This document shows, piece after piece, positions 18,992 through 26,734 of a stretch of DNA of 64,000 nucleotides. This stretch comes from G965261055 sp965261055 [NCBI: Fibrobacteria bacterium] (GTDB lineage Bacteria; Fibrobacterota; Fibrobacteria; UBA11236): NCBI GenBank assembly GCA_965261055.1, contig OZ253440.1, positions 992,001 through 1,056,000 on the forward strand, given 5' to 3'. The translations under genes and the position numbers were made by a program. The notes beneath the pieces were generated by a model. That model searched no databases. It saw only the letters and a program-made list of their open reading frames with translations, and was not told the origin of the DNA. Numbering within the stretch: the first letter of the stretch is position 1; each line of letters begins with the position of its first letter.

Positions 18992-20220
18992 AATAACTTC
19001 CTTATTTGTTTTGCCAAAGATCGAGATAATATCGGGGGAACGGCATTGCCAACCTGCGTAAATTGTGCGGTTCTTGGTCCTTCAAAAAAATAATTATCCG
19101 GGAAAGACTGTATTCTTGCCGCCTCTCTTACTGTCAAACTTCTATTTTGCTTGATGTCAGGGTGAATGTAATGATGTCCATCTTTAGCAATGTGTGCCAC
19201 CATAGTATGGCTATATGGCATGTTGCCAGCAACCACCTTAAAGCGATCTAAAAAAGATTTTATATTCTTATGGGTTATTAGTTCACTAGGCAACTTACTA
19301 TACTTCAATCTTTCTTTGCCTTTATTCCACGATTGAACAACTATTTTATAAATCTCTAAATCTCTTTCATTGTGCGGTCTTGATTGGTGGCATGTTAGAA
19401 TATTGTCTTGTTCATTTCTGATATTAAATTTTTTAAGATAATTATTTGTTTTAGTAGCATATTTCTTTGAAGATTCTCCGACCTGCAATTTAGGTAAATC
19501 TTGTAATAAATCCTTAACCAAATAAGGATTTTTTTCTTCTAATATTGAATCAAAATTGAACTCTATATCTAAACCTTTTTTTATACCTATCAATATAACT
19601 CTTTTTCTTTTTTGCAATACGCCATATTGACTAGCATCCAATACTTTATATGCGATGTTATAGCCTGCTTTTTCAAATTCTTGTTTGATAGTGTTAAATA
19701 AATTTCCTTTATTCAGCGATAGAAGCCCTAAAACATTTTCAAATAAAAATATCTTTGGTTGAAATTCTTTCAAAAAAGAGATGTAAAATTTATACAAATA
19801 AAGCCGATGGTCATTTACTTTATAGCCGTTTTTAAATTTCCCAATTATTGAATAGGCTTGACAAGGAGGTCCACCTAATATGACATCCAATTTCTGGCTA
19901 CCCAGTTGTTCTCGTATTCTCTTCTTTATGCCTTGCATATTAGCCTTGTTTATTTCCTGATGTATCGTTTGACTTAAAACCTCTTTTGGAATTTGCGAAT
20001 ACAAAGCATCTTTATCAATTTTTCCTTTAAGATAATCATTGTAAGTATCTACATTATTATTATTCATTAAATAATGGTATGCCGATCGGGTCTTTAATGT
20101 TTCATAGCAATGCTTATTTATCTCTACCGTTGCTATTGGATTAAATTTTTCTGATATAAACCCTTCACCCAGTCCGCTCGCACCCGCAAAAAATTCCGCA
20201 AAATTCATATTATTATTCAT
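18988..20220 (-). CDS. DNA (cytosine-5)-methyltransferase
   Basis: This 410-residue C5 methyltransferase has motif I FAGASGLGEGF, catalytic motif IV GGPPCQAYS, motif VI FLFENVLGL, motif VIII QKRKRVILIG, and motif X QVGNAVPP near the C-terminus. The target-recognition part lies between VIII and IX. The first ATG (20220) overlaps the stop of a short reading frame in the 85-bp repeat (ATGA); an internal ATG at 20208 (MNFAEFFAG) is the conserved start and an alternative. No cognate restriction nuclease is adjacent; the downstream partners are the GHKL and receiver-HEPN genes. Confidence 0.93.
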   Translation of the reverse strand: MNNNMNFAEFFAGASGLGEGFISEKFNPIATVEINKHCYETLKTRSAYHYLMNNNNVDTYNDYLKGKIDKDALYSQIPKEVLSQTIHQEINKANMQGIKKRIREQLGSQKLDVILGGPPCQAYSIIGKFKNGYKVNDHRLYLYKFYISFLKEFQPKIFLFENVLGLLSLNKGNLFNTIKQEFEKAGYNIAYKVLDASQYGVLQKRKRVILIGIKKGLDIEFNFDSILEEKNPYLVKDLLQDLPKLQVGESSKKYATKTNNYLKKFNIRNEQDNILTCHQSRPHNERDLEIYKIVVQSWNKGKERLKYSKLPSELITHKNIKSFLDRFKVVAGNMPYSHTMVAHIAKDGHHYIHPDIKQNRSLTVREAARIQSFPDNYFFEGPRTAQFTQVGNAVPPILSRSLAKQIRKLL

Positions 20221-20299
20221 TTTGTTTTCTCAATAATTTTTATCTCATTATCGGTGAGGTCATAAAGTTTATACACCATCTGGTTGATTTGGCTTTCCA
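20215..20299. repeat. 85-bp perfect direct repeat, copy 1 (before dcm-type gene)
   Basis: Identical to 21594-21678, 1379 bases away. On the minus strand it encodes the C-terminal 26 or so residues of a type IIG-like tail (QMVYKLYDLTDNEIKIIEKT) and the ATGA overlap into the downstream gene. Here a 26-codon frame can start at ATG 20300 and couple translation to the methyltransferase. Confidence 0.92.
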
Positions 20300-20300
20300 T

Positions 20301-20343
20301 ATCGTTGGTTTATTTTTTAAGGTGTTTTAGTAGTTCATCAATT
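20301..20343. repeat. Direct repeat: TPR gene 3' end, intact copy
   Basis: Forty-three bases identical to 15951-15993. This copy is the actual 3' end of the TPR gene plus 9 bases beyond its stop. The two copies flank the three-gene methyltransferase module. Confidence 0.9.
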
Positions 20344-21599
20344 GGTGTTATCGATTCTTGTTTATTTTTTCGCATTGAATAGGCGATGCTATCAATTATT
20401 TTGGGTATAAAATCTTGATAATGTTGATTGTTTTTAGTTTGTTGTATTTTTTCAAACATCTTTGCCATCGCCAACCGGTTGCTGGCTTCAATGCGTAGCT
20501 GTTTGGCGTTGGTGTATTGGCGGATAACAAAAAATGTAATGGCTGACAAAAAAATATAGAGTGGATAAAATGTTTGAAAATCTGCTTTAAGACAGAAAAT
20601 TAGAATACAGAACACAATAAAAGCCATAGAAGCAATAACAATACTTGTACAAAACCACTTATCCTCTCCTTTTTTATACTCGTCTCTTAACTCTTTGAAA
20701 ATCTCTTGAAAATCTTTAACTTCTTCAACTTTCTCATCTGTTTTTTCAACTTGCTTCTTTGGAATAACAGTCGGGTCTAATTGATTTGCCATTTGAAAAT
20801 CTCTTATCGCCTCTTGTTCTTGGCCTAGTTTTCGGTAAGCCAAGCCACGATTGTTAAAAGCCCCCGCAAATTCTGGTTTTAATTTAGTAGCTTGGTTAAA
20901 ATCTTGAATGGCTCGGTCAAATTCGCCTTTCCTTTCATACATCGCGCCACGATTATTAAAAGCATCGGCAAACTTTGGGTCTAATTCAATCGCTCGGTCA
21001 AAATCTTCAATGGCTCGGTCAAACTCACCTTTCTTATGATAAGACAACCCACGACTGTTAAAAGTCTCCGCAAACTTGGGGTCTAATTCAATCGCTCGGT
21101 CAAAACCTTCAATGGATCGGTCAAACTCACCTTTCTTATGATAAGACAACCCACGATTGTTAAAAGCCCCCGCAAACTTGGGGTTTAATTTAATAGCTTG
21201 GTCATAATCTTCAATAGCTCGGTCAAATTCGCCTTTCCTTTCATAAGCTACCCCACGATTGTTAAAAGCCCCCGCAAATTCTGGGTTTAATTTAATAGCT
21301 TGGTTAAAATCTTGAATGGCACGGTTAGATTCACCTTTCTTTCTATAAGACAACCCACGATTGTTAAAAGCATCGGCCAAATTTGGGTTTAATTCAATGA
21401 CTTGGTCATAATCTTCAATAGCTCGGTCAAATTCGCCTTTCCTTTCATAAATTGCGCCACGACTGTTAAAAGCATCGGCAAACTTGGGGTCTAATGCAAT
21501 GGCTTGGTTGTAATACTCAATGGCTCGGTAAAATTCACCTGCGTTAAGATGGGCATTGCCTTTTTTGAAAAATTCTATTGCTTTTACTTTATCATTCAT
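20310..21599 (-). CDS. TPR-repeat protein with C-terminal membrane segments
   Basis: This 429-residue protein begins with eight consecutive 34-residue TPR units (about residues 5-276; consensus FADAFNNRGLSYHKKGEFDR), so alike that they must have arisen by recent internal duplication. A charged linker follows (EKTDEKVEEVKDFQEIFKEL), then two hydrophobic segments (about 316-338 and 346-361) and a C-terminal helical tail. Its start overlaps the preceding type IIG tail fragment (ATGA). It probably scaffolds protein contacts at the inner membrane; placement inside a defence island suggests a role there, but none is demonstrated. Confidence 0.75.
   Translation of the reverse strand: MNDKVKAIEFFKKGNAHLNAGEFYRAIEYYNQAIALDPKFADAFNSRGAIYERKGEFDRAIEDYDQVIELNPNLADAFNNRGLSYRKKGESNRAIQDFNQAIKLNPEFAGAFNNRGVAYERKGEFDRAIEDYDQAIKLNPKFAGAFNNRGLSYHKKGEFDRSIEGFDRAIELDPKFAETFNSRGLSYHKKGEFDRAIEDFDRAIELDPKFADAFNNRGAMYERKGEFDRAIQDFNQATKLKPEFAGAFNNRGLAYRKLGQEQEAIRDFQMANQLDPTVIPKKQVEKTDEKVEEVKDFQEIFKELRDEYKKGEDKWFCTSIVIASMAFIVFCILIFCLKADFQTFYPLYIFLSAITFFVIRQYTNAKQLRIEASNRLAMAKMFEKIQQTKNNQHYQDFIPKIIDSIAYSMRKNKQESITPIDELLKHLKK
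20772..21587. repeat. Tandem 102-bp units encoding eight TPR motifs
   Basis: In-gene tandem repeat: eight units of 34 codons. Adjacent units share long identical stretches (for example the blocks encoding NNRG, KGEFDRAIED and AIELDPKFA). Copy number is likely to vary between strains through slippage or unequal recombination. Confidence 0.85.
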
Positions 21600-21678
21600 T
21601 TTGTTTTCTCAATAATTTTTATCTCATTATCGGTGAGGTCATAAAGTTTATACACCATCTGGTTGATTTGGCTTTCCA
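21594..21678. repeat. 85-bp perfect direct repeat, copy 2 (before TPR gene)
   Basis: Identical to 20215-20299. This copy is the 3' part of the type IIG tail fragment and ends in the ATGA overlap with the TPR gene start. The two copies bracket the TPR gene, so homologous recombination between them could delete it cleanly. Confidence 0.92.
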
Positions 21679-21784
21679 GTGTGTGGGTGTCCTGCCCCTG
21701 TTGTTTTGCGGTGAGGATTTTATCGACTAACGCTATAAACGGCTGTTGCTCATTTTTAGAAGTTCTATGCAAAGGTATTTTCAT
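21596..21784 (-). pseudogene. Fragment: C-terminal tail of a type IIG restriction-modification enzyme
   Basis: Sixty-two residues (PLHRTSKNEQQPFIALVDKI, then LESQINQMVYKLYDLTDNEI) match the extreme C-terminal helix pair of Eco57I/TaqI-like type IIG proteins, in which a coiled tail follows the target-recognition domain. The methyltransferase and nuclease parts are absent. It begins with ATG 17 bases after hsdR and may be translated. It could be a relic or a small stand-alone gene kept as a translational coupler. Confidence 0.6.
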
Positions 21785-21916
21785 AAATTGAAATTATTAA
21801 TTATGCAATCTTATACAAATGCCGTTGAAAACCGATAAACATTTCTCTAATTGATTGTATATTTCCACCTAATTCTGCAATTCCGTCTTCTTGTGATTGA
21901 AACTTACTTTTTAATA
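21783..21916. repeat. Direct repeat: hsdR 3' end, functional copy
   Basis: The partner of 15790-15923, with three differences seen. This copy lies at the genuine end of hsdR (stop at 21801) and extends 18 bases past it. Confidence 0.9.
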
Positions 21917-24257
21917 AAAGTTTAAGCTTAGTTTGGTCTAATTCGCCCTCACCAATTTCAATGTATTTACTTAACACAAATTCAATAAATTCTTTCTGTT
22001 TATCATTCATCAACTTGAAAATAGTTGCTTCTGCCGCTGCTACTCTTTCGGCTCGTGTTATTGGCTTTATTTTACTGTTAAAGAGATATTCCAACACATC
22101 AAATAAATCACTATTTTCTGCATCTATCAGCTTTTTTAAAGCATTTAATTTTTCTGTTCCGTAACCTGCTACTTCTAATTTACCAAGTAAAATTTTTCTA
22201 GTTGATGGATTGCTCCACAACTCTCTTAATTCCGCTTCACTTTTAAATAGGTTTGGAATTTCTCCCATAAGATTATTTAAAAATTCTTCAGAAGTTATGG
22301 GTCTACCACTCGCATCCCAAAACATTGTTTGCATTGTGTGTTGAATTTCTAATTCTTTACCGTCTTTCAATTTAACTTTTACTTTTTTCGTGCAGGTACA
22401 AGATAGGTTTCCACAAATTGGACATTCAAGTGGTTCTACTACACAAATACAAGGTTGCTCTCCGCAAATAGCACAAGGTTTTGATTCTCCTTTTTCACAA
22501 ATACAAGGCTCTTCATCACATTTGCTACATACAATAGATTCTTCTGGTTCTCCGTCCCACTCTGGGTCTAGGAAGCGTTGGTGTGCATCTACAAAATCGT
22601 AAATGGTAAAGTAATCTTTACCGTCAAAGATTCTTGTTCCTCTACCAACAATTTGTTTGAATTCTATAATTTGGTTTATGGGACGCATCAATACGATATT
22701 ACGCACATTACGAGCATCTACTCCTGTTGATAATTTTTGAGATGTGGTTAAAATGGTTGGAATACTCTTTTCATTATCTCGAAATTGCTCTAAGGCCTTT
22801 TCTCCAATAGCACCCTCATTGGCAGTGACACGAACACAGTAATCTGTGTTTTTGCTGATTTTTTTATTCTGATTCACCATATCACGCACCATAGCGGCAT
22901 GTTCTTGTGTAGCACAGAAAATAATGGTTTTCTCATTTTCGTTCGCATCCTTCATAAAGGCATGTACACGATAACGTTCTCGTGCAGGGATTACGATTTT
23001 GCGATTAAAATCTTTTTCCTCATACAATTTGCATTTTTCAATTTCACCTTCTTCAACTGTATCATCATCTGTGTAGATATAATCATCTAGGGTGGTCTTG
23101 ATTCGTTTTACTTTAAAAGGCGTTAAGAAACCATCATTAATACCTTCTTTTAACGAATAAATATAAACAGGGTCGCCAAAATATTTGTAGGTGTCTACAT
23201 TATCCTTGCGTTTTGGTGTTGCCGTTAAACCTAATTGAACCGCAGGTGAGAAGTAGTCTAAAATACCTCTCCAATTCCCTTCATCATTGGCACCACCTCT
23301 GTGACACTCATCAATAATAATTAAATCAAAATAATCTTTTGGGTATTGATTGTAATAAGCAGTAGCTTCATTATAATCAGTTGTGTTTTCTTCTTCTATT
23401 TCTTCTGCCTCTGCGGTATTGTCATTTGCCATTAAAGACTGAAAAATGGTAAAGAATATACTACCGTTAGTAGGTACTTTTCCTCTTTTCTTAATCTCTT
23501 TCGGTTTAATACGCACCATTGCATCTTCTGGAAATGCCGAAAAAAAATTAAATGCCTGATTGGCTAATATATTTCTATCAGCTAAAAATAAAATCCGTGG
23601 TCTTCTTTTTTGATATTGATTATTGGCAGTTAGATTCCAACGGGTTTGAAATAATTTCCAAGCAATTTGAAAGGCAATCGCCGTTTTACCTGTACCTGTA
23701 GCTAAGGTTAATAAAATACGGTCTTTGCCTTGAGTTATCGATTCCAATGTCCTTTTTATAGCTATTTCTTGATAATATCGTGGTTGCCAAGTACCCGATT
23801 TATCTTCAAAGGCAATACTGGCAAATTTATCTCGCCATGCAGTGATCAGTGGAGACAATAATTTCTGTGGATATGCCTTGTCCCACATTTCATCTGGGCT
23901 TAAAAAATCCGCTACCAAACTTTCCTTGCCTGTGTCCATGCTGATACGATAAATCTCTCTACCGTTCGCGGCATAAGCCACTGCCACATTTAATTTTTGT
24001 GCATAAAGTTTCGCCTGCTGAATCCCTTCACTCACTGCCAATGCCTTCTGTTTTGCCTCCACTACGGCTAATTTAATACCTTTATAGGTTAACACATAAT
24101 CGGCAATTAATCTCTCAGATCGTCCACCGCCCACCTGTATCCTACCAGCGGTAATATTATGCTCACGCAAAATCCTTGCACCTGCAACAACACCCCAACC
24201 GCTAGCTTTTAGCTTGGGATCAATTAATTCTGCTCTAGTGTCGGCTTCGTTCATCAT
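21801..24257 (-). CDS. hsdR: Type I restriction enzyme R subunit (EcoEI-like)
   Basis: This 818-residue DNA translocase/nuclease has an N-terminal PD-(D/E)xK domain (IADYVLTYKG, then LAVVEAKQK), Walker A LATGTGKTAIA, motif II IIIDECHRGG, SAT-like GLTATPKR and motif VI QIVGRGTR. An EcoEI-type C-terminal domain follows. Between helicase and C-terminal domain are three tandem C-x2-C-x4-C-x-C knuckles (for example CSKCDEEPCIC, CAICGEQPCIC), probably metal-binding. With the hsdM and hsdS genes upstream it completes a type I system, although seven cargo genes separate the subunits. Confidence 0.93.
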   Translation of the reverse strand: MMNEADTRAELIDPKLKASGWGVVAGARILREHNITAGRIQVGGGRSERLIADYVLTYKGIKLAVVEAKQKALAVSEGIQQAKLYAQKLNVAVAYAANGREIYRISMDTGKESLVADFLSPDEMWDKAYPQKLLSPLITAWRDKFASIAFEDKSGTWQPRYYQEIAIKRTLESITQGKDRILLTLATGTGKTAIAFQIAWKLFQTRWNLTANNQYQKRRPRILFLADRNILANQAFNFFSAFPEDAMVRIKPKEIKKRGKVPTNGSIFFTIFQSLMANDNTAEAEEIEEENTTDYNEATAYYNQYPKDYFDLIIIDECHRGGANDEGNWRGILDYFSPAVQLGLTATPKRKDNVDTYKYFGDPVYIYSLKEGINDGFLTPFKVKRIKTTLDDYIYTDDDTVEEGEIEKCKLYEEKDFNRKIVIPARERYRVHAFMKDANENEKTIIFCATQEHAAMVRDMVNQNKKISKNTDYCVRVTANEGAIGEKALEQFRDNEKSIPTILTTSQKLSTGVDARNVRNIVLMRPINQIIEFKQIVGRGTRIFDGKDYFTIYDFVDAHQRFLDPEWDGEPEESIVCSKCDEEPCICEKGESKPCAICGEQPCICVVEPLECPICGNLSCTCTKKVKVKLKDGKELEIQHTMQTMFWDASGRPITSEEFLNNLMGEIPNLFKSEAELRELWSNPSTRKILLGKLEVAGYGTEKLNALKKLIDAENSDLFDVLEYLFNSKIKPITRAERVAAAEATIFKLMNDKQKEFIEFVLSKYIEIGEGELDQTKLKLLLKSKFQSQEDGIAELGGNIQSIREMFIGFQRHLYKIA

Positions 24258-24316
24258 GTGTTTATAAAAATTTTAATGTAATCGCTATAAACATAACATT
24301 GTTAATGTTTTTTGTC

Positions 24317-24691
24317 TTACTGTTTAAGGTATGTAAAGGACTGTGGGGCTTTCTTTATATTAAAATCTTTTAACTCTTTATGCACTTTATATTTTTTAGG
24401 CTTTTTAACTTTTATAGCATGTCCAATATCTTTTCCTATGAAGTAACTATCATAAAAATCTTTGTTGATTCCAGAAAATTTCATCGTCTGACTCCATAAA
24501 TCAGCAATCTCTAATGTTAGAACCTTATCAATCTCAAATTCTCCAATAATTTTACTTATGGGACTTGAAGCGTAAACAACTATTTTTGTTACAGGACGAG
24601 TTTTAAAAATAGCTCTCCTAAATTCATATTGTTTTTCTCCAGAAAAAATTAAATCAGCATATTTTGGCTTAATTGACAATAAAACACTCAT
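24317..24691 (-). CDS. ASCH-domain (PUA-like) protein
   Basis: This 124-residue protein has the ASCH family signature at its start (LLSIKPKYADLIFSGEKQYE, then FRR) followed by VVYASSPISKIIGEFEI, typical of the small RNA-binding PUA-like fold. Its start lies 22 bases inside the PIN-GNAT gene, so the two are translationally coupled. ASCH proteins are thought to bind or process RNA or modified nucleotides. Here it looks like the partner of the PIN-GNAT protein. Confidence 0.8.
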   Translation of the reverse strand: MSVLLSIKPKYADLIFSGEKQYEFRRAIFKTRPVTKIVVYASSPISKIIGEFEIDKVLTLEIADLWSQTMKFSGINKDFYDSYFIGKDIGHAIKVKKPKKYKVHKELKDFNIKKAPQSFTYLKQ

Positions 24692-26186
24692 CTGTATTTG
24701 ACTCCTTTAATATTAACTCAAATTGTTCTTTGGTGATTAGCTCAAATCCTCTAGGTGCACTATTTGTATCACGAATAATGCCTAATTCAATTAGTTTTTT
24801 CATATTTAATTTTTTTTTGAAAGAATACAAGTATAAAAATTTAACAATAAACGGTCTATTATTAGAGTTATAATTCCAATGCTTTAATAGCTCTTCATCA
24901 GAAAAAACGCTTCTATTTTTACATAAATTCATAAATGTTTCCAAATCTCTTATATCTTTGAAAATATTATCAATAATACCAATAGTTGTTATTACGCTTC
25001 TATGATAACCCCCAGTTCTATAAAACAGAATGACATCACCTTTGTTTAGATTTTTATTGACTGACCTGCTAATATAGACTTTTTGAATCGCATTTCTATG
25101 AGGTTTATCATCAATAAAATTTTCAACGTTTTCATTAGTTAGCACGGAATCAGGCAATAATTCAGTATGATATTCTGGGTAAATTGGCACCATAAGAAAT
25201 TGTCTATTCTTATCTATAAAAGGATGAGTTAATTTTGGGTTATTCTTGTTTGGAGTCGGATGAAAATTTTTTATATACACTTGCTCATCACCAGAAGACG
25301 TAAATTTAATCCCATGATATATAAAACCCCAACTTTCCAATAATGAGATAAGAAACATCTGATTATTAGTTTTATTAAAAGTTGTTACATAAATTTCATC
25401 AACCTTATTTTTCAACGCATGGTCAAAAATAATCTTTAAAAATCTTTCTCCTAATTTATATCCCGTTGATATAACTTTAAAAGTTCCAATTTTTAATCGT
25501 TTCTTGGGGGACAATATTGGTTTTATATCCTCATAATGTTCTTGTTTTGTTTCAACCTTTATATACAAAAATGCTACTATTTTTTCCTCTTGAGATTTAC
25601 ACACAAAAGCTTCTTCTTCTGACTTACTATTAAACCAGCTATCAAAACCTTTATAATCATTGCGAAAAGAATCAAAAAATAAATCTCCCGCATTTAAGTC
25701 TCCAAAATAACGTTTTTTAACCGACAAAACTTTGTAATCAGATAATTTTGGATTTTCGGTAGTTACCTTTTCCAAAAAATCATTGATTGAAAATACTAAA
25801 TGATCAATATTTAAAATTTTTGCTTTTTTGTGGATACCTTTATCTTCGGTTATAAAATAATCAACTCGTTTAGAAAAAACTTCTTTTAGCAATGAAGTAT
25901 CAATTTCATCATTTTTAGTTGTGTCGTATTTATCTCTTATTTTTTTTATTGCTTCACACTCGGGAGCTTCTGTCTTCAACAAATTATAGTTTTGTATTTT
26001 TATTGCTATCGGTTTTATGACTTCCTCATTTTTATGCTTTTTAATTTCTGTTAACGATAATGGTGATATAAACTTACTGTAGCGTAAATTATCCAGCCAA
26101 TTAAACAAAAGTCCAATATCTTCATTAATGATACTACTTGCTTCTCTGTGAATTAATATATTTGTATCTAACAATATTTTTATCAT
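24669..26186 (-). CDS. PIN nuclease - GNAT acetyltransferase - PUA/EVE-like fusion
   Basis: This 505-residue protein has three parts. About residues 1-135 are a PIN ribonuclease domain (ILLDTNILIH with Asp7; later Glu in LTEIKKH and the YFITEDKGIH acidic pair). About 150-300 are a GNAT domain (ISTGYKLGERFLKIIFDHA matches the acetyl-CoA loop, then FYxxxGF-like SWGFIYHG). About 310-500 resemble PUA/EVE modules (KGDVILFYRTGGYHRS, ITTIGIIDNI). It overlaps both neighbours (P-loop ATPase by 4, ASCH by 23 bases), so the trio is one unit inserted between hsdS and hsdR. A toxin-like role is inferred from the PIN and GNAT domains. Confidence 0.72.
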   Translation of the reverse strand: MIKILLDTNILIHREASSIINEDIGLLFNWLDNLRYSKFISPLSLTEIKKHKNEEVIKPIAIKIQNYNLLKTEAPECEAIKKIRDKYDTTKNDEIDTSLLKEVFSKRVDYFITEDKGIHKKAKILNIDHLVFSINDFLEKVTTENPKLSDYKVLSVKKRYFGDLNAGDLFFDSFRNDYKGFDSWFNSKSEEEAFVCKSQEEKIVAFLYIKVETKQEHYEDIKPILSPKKRLKIGTFKVISTGYKLGERFLKIIFDHALKNKVDEIYVTTFNKTNNQMFLISLLESWGFIYHGIKFTSSGDEQVYIKNFHPTPNKNNPKLTHPFIDKNRQFLMVPIYPEYHTELLPDSVLTNENVENFIDDKPHRNAIQKVYISRSVNKNLNKGDVILFYRTGGYHRSVITTIGIIDNIFKDIRDLETFMNLCKNRSVFSDEELLKHWNYNSNNRPFIVKFLYLYSFKKKLNMKKLIELGIIRDTNSAPRGFELITKEQFELILKESNTDECFIVN

Positions 26187-26734
26187 ATGGAATTTTCCTC
26201 AACTAAACCTTTAATAAAAGCAATTGCCTTTTTAGAACTATCATTAACGTTAAATACTTTGTAACGTACATTCAGTTCTTTTGCAATTCTTTCCGAATAC
26301 TCTACCTCCCTCTCTTGAAAAAAAGACAACAACTCAACATCACATCTTCTTTTATCTCTGCAAAAAATTCTATCGCTTATATTGGATGCCGAATCACAAA
26401 CAATTAAAATTCCTCGCGGAGATATATTTTCAAAAACTTTTTTCGGTATTTTGATAATATTGTGTTCTGAATCAAGCAGGCAAAAATGACCATCTAGCAA
26501 ACACGGTTTCGTTTTATTCATATAAAGATCAACAGAAGTCATTAATTTATCTTGATTAACTTCTACATCTAATACGGCTTTATTTTCACTATGAAGAGAA
26601 TCTTCGTCTAGCCTCCTAATTAACTCACTTGCAGAGTAATAGCCTATTTTAATCTCTTCGAGTATCTGTTTACATAATGTGGTTTTTCCAACACCATGAA
26701 TACCACCAATAAATATTACATTCCTATTTCTCAT
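26183..26734 (-). CDS. Small P-loop ATPase/kinase-like protein
   Basis: This 183-residue protein has Walker A GGIHGVGKTTL at residues 9-19 and resembles adenylate/cytidylate-kinase-type P-loop folds (AAA_18-like): a lid-like Arg cluster DRIFCRDKRRCD and LLDGHFCLLD as a possible Walker B. It ends in a 4-base overlap with the PIN-GNAT gene and starts in a 4-base overlap with hsdS. Substrate unknown; it could phosphorylate a nucleotide or regulate the neighbouring PIN-GNAT protein. Confidence 0.7.
   Translation of the reverse strand: MRNRNVIFIGGIHGVGKTTLCKQILEEIKIGYYSASELIRRLDEDSLHSENKAVLDVEVNQDKLMTSVDLYMNKTKPCLLDGHFCLLDSEHNIIKIPKKVFENISPRGILIVCDSASNISDRIFCRDKRRCDVELLSFFQEREVEYSERIAKELNVRYKVFNVNDSSKKAIAFIKGLVEENSI

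Noticed and set aside
20772-21587. Regular repeats that might suggest a CRISPR array
   Set aside because: The units are 102 bases, in frame, and encode TPR motifs with no unique spacers.
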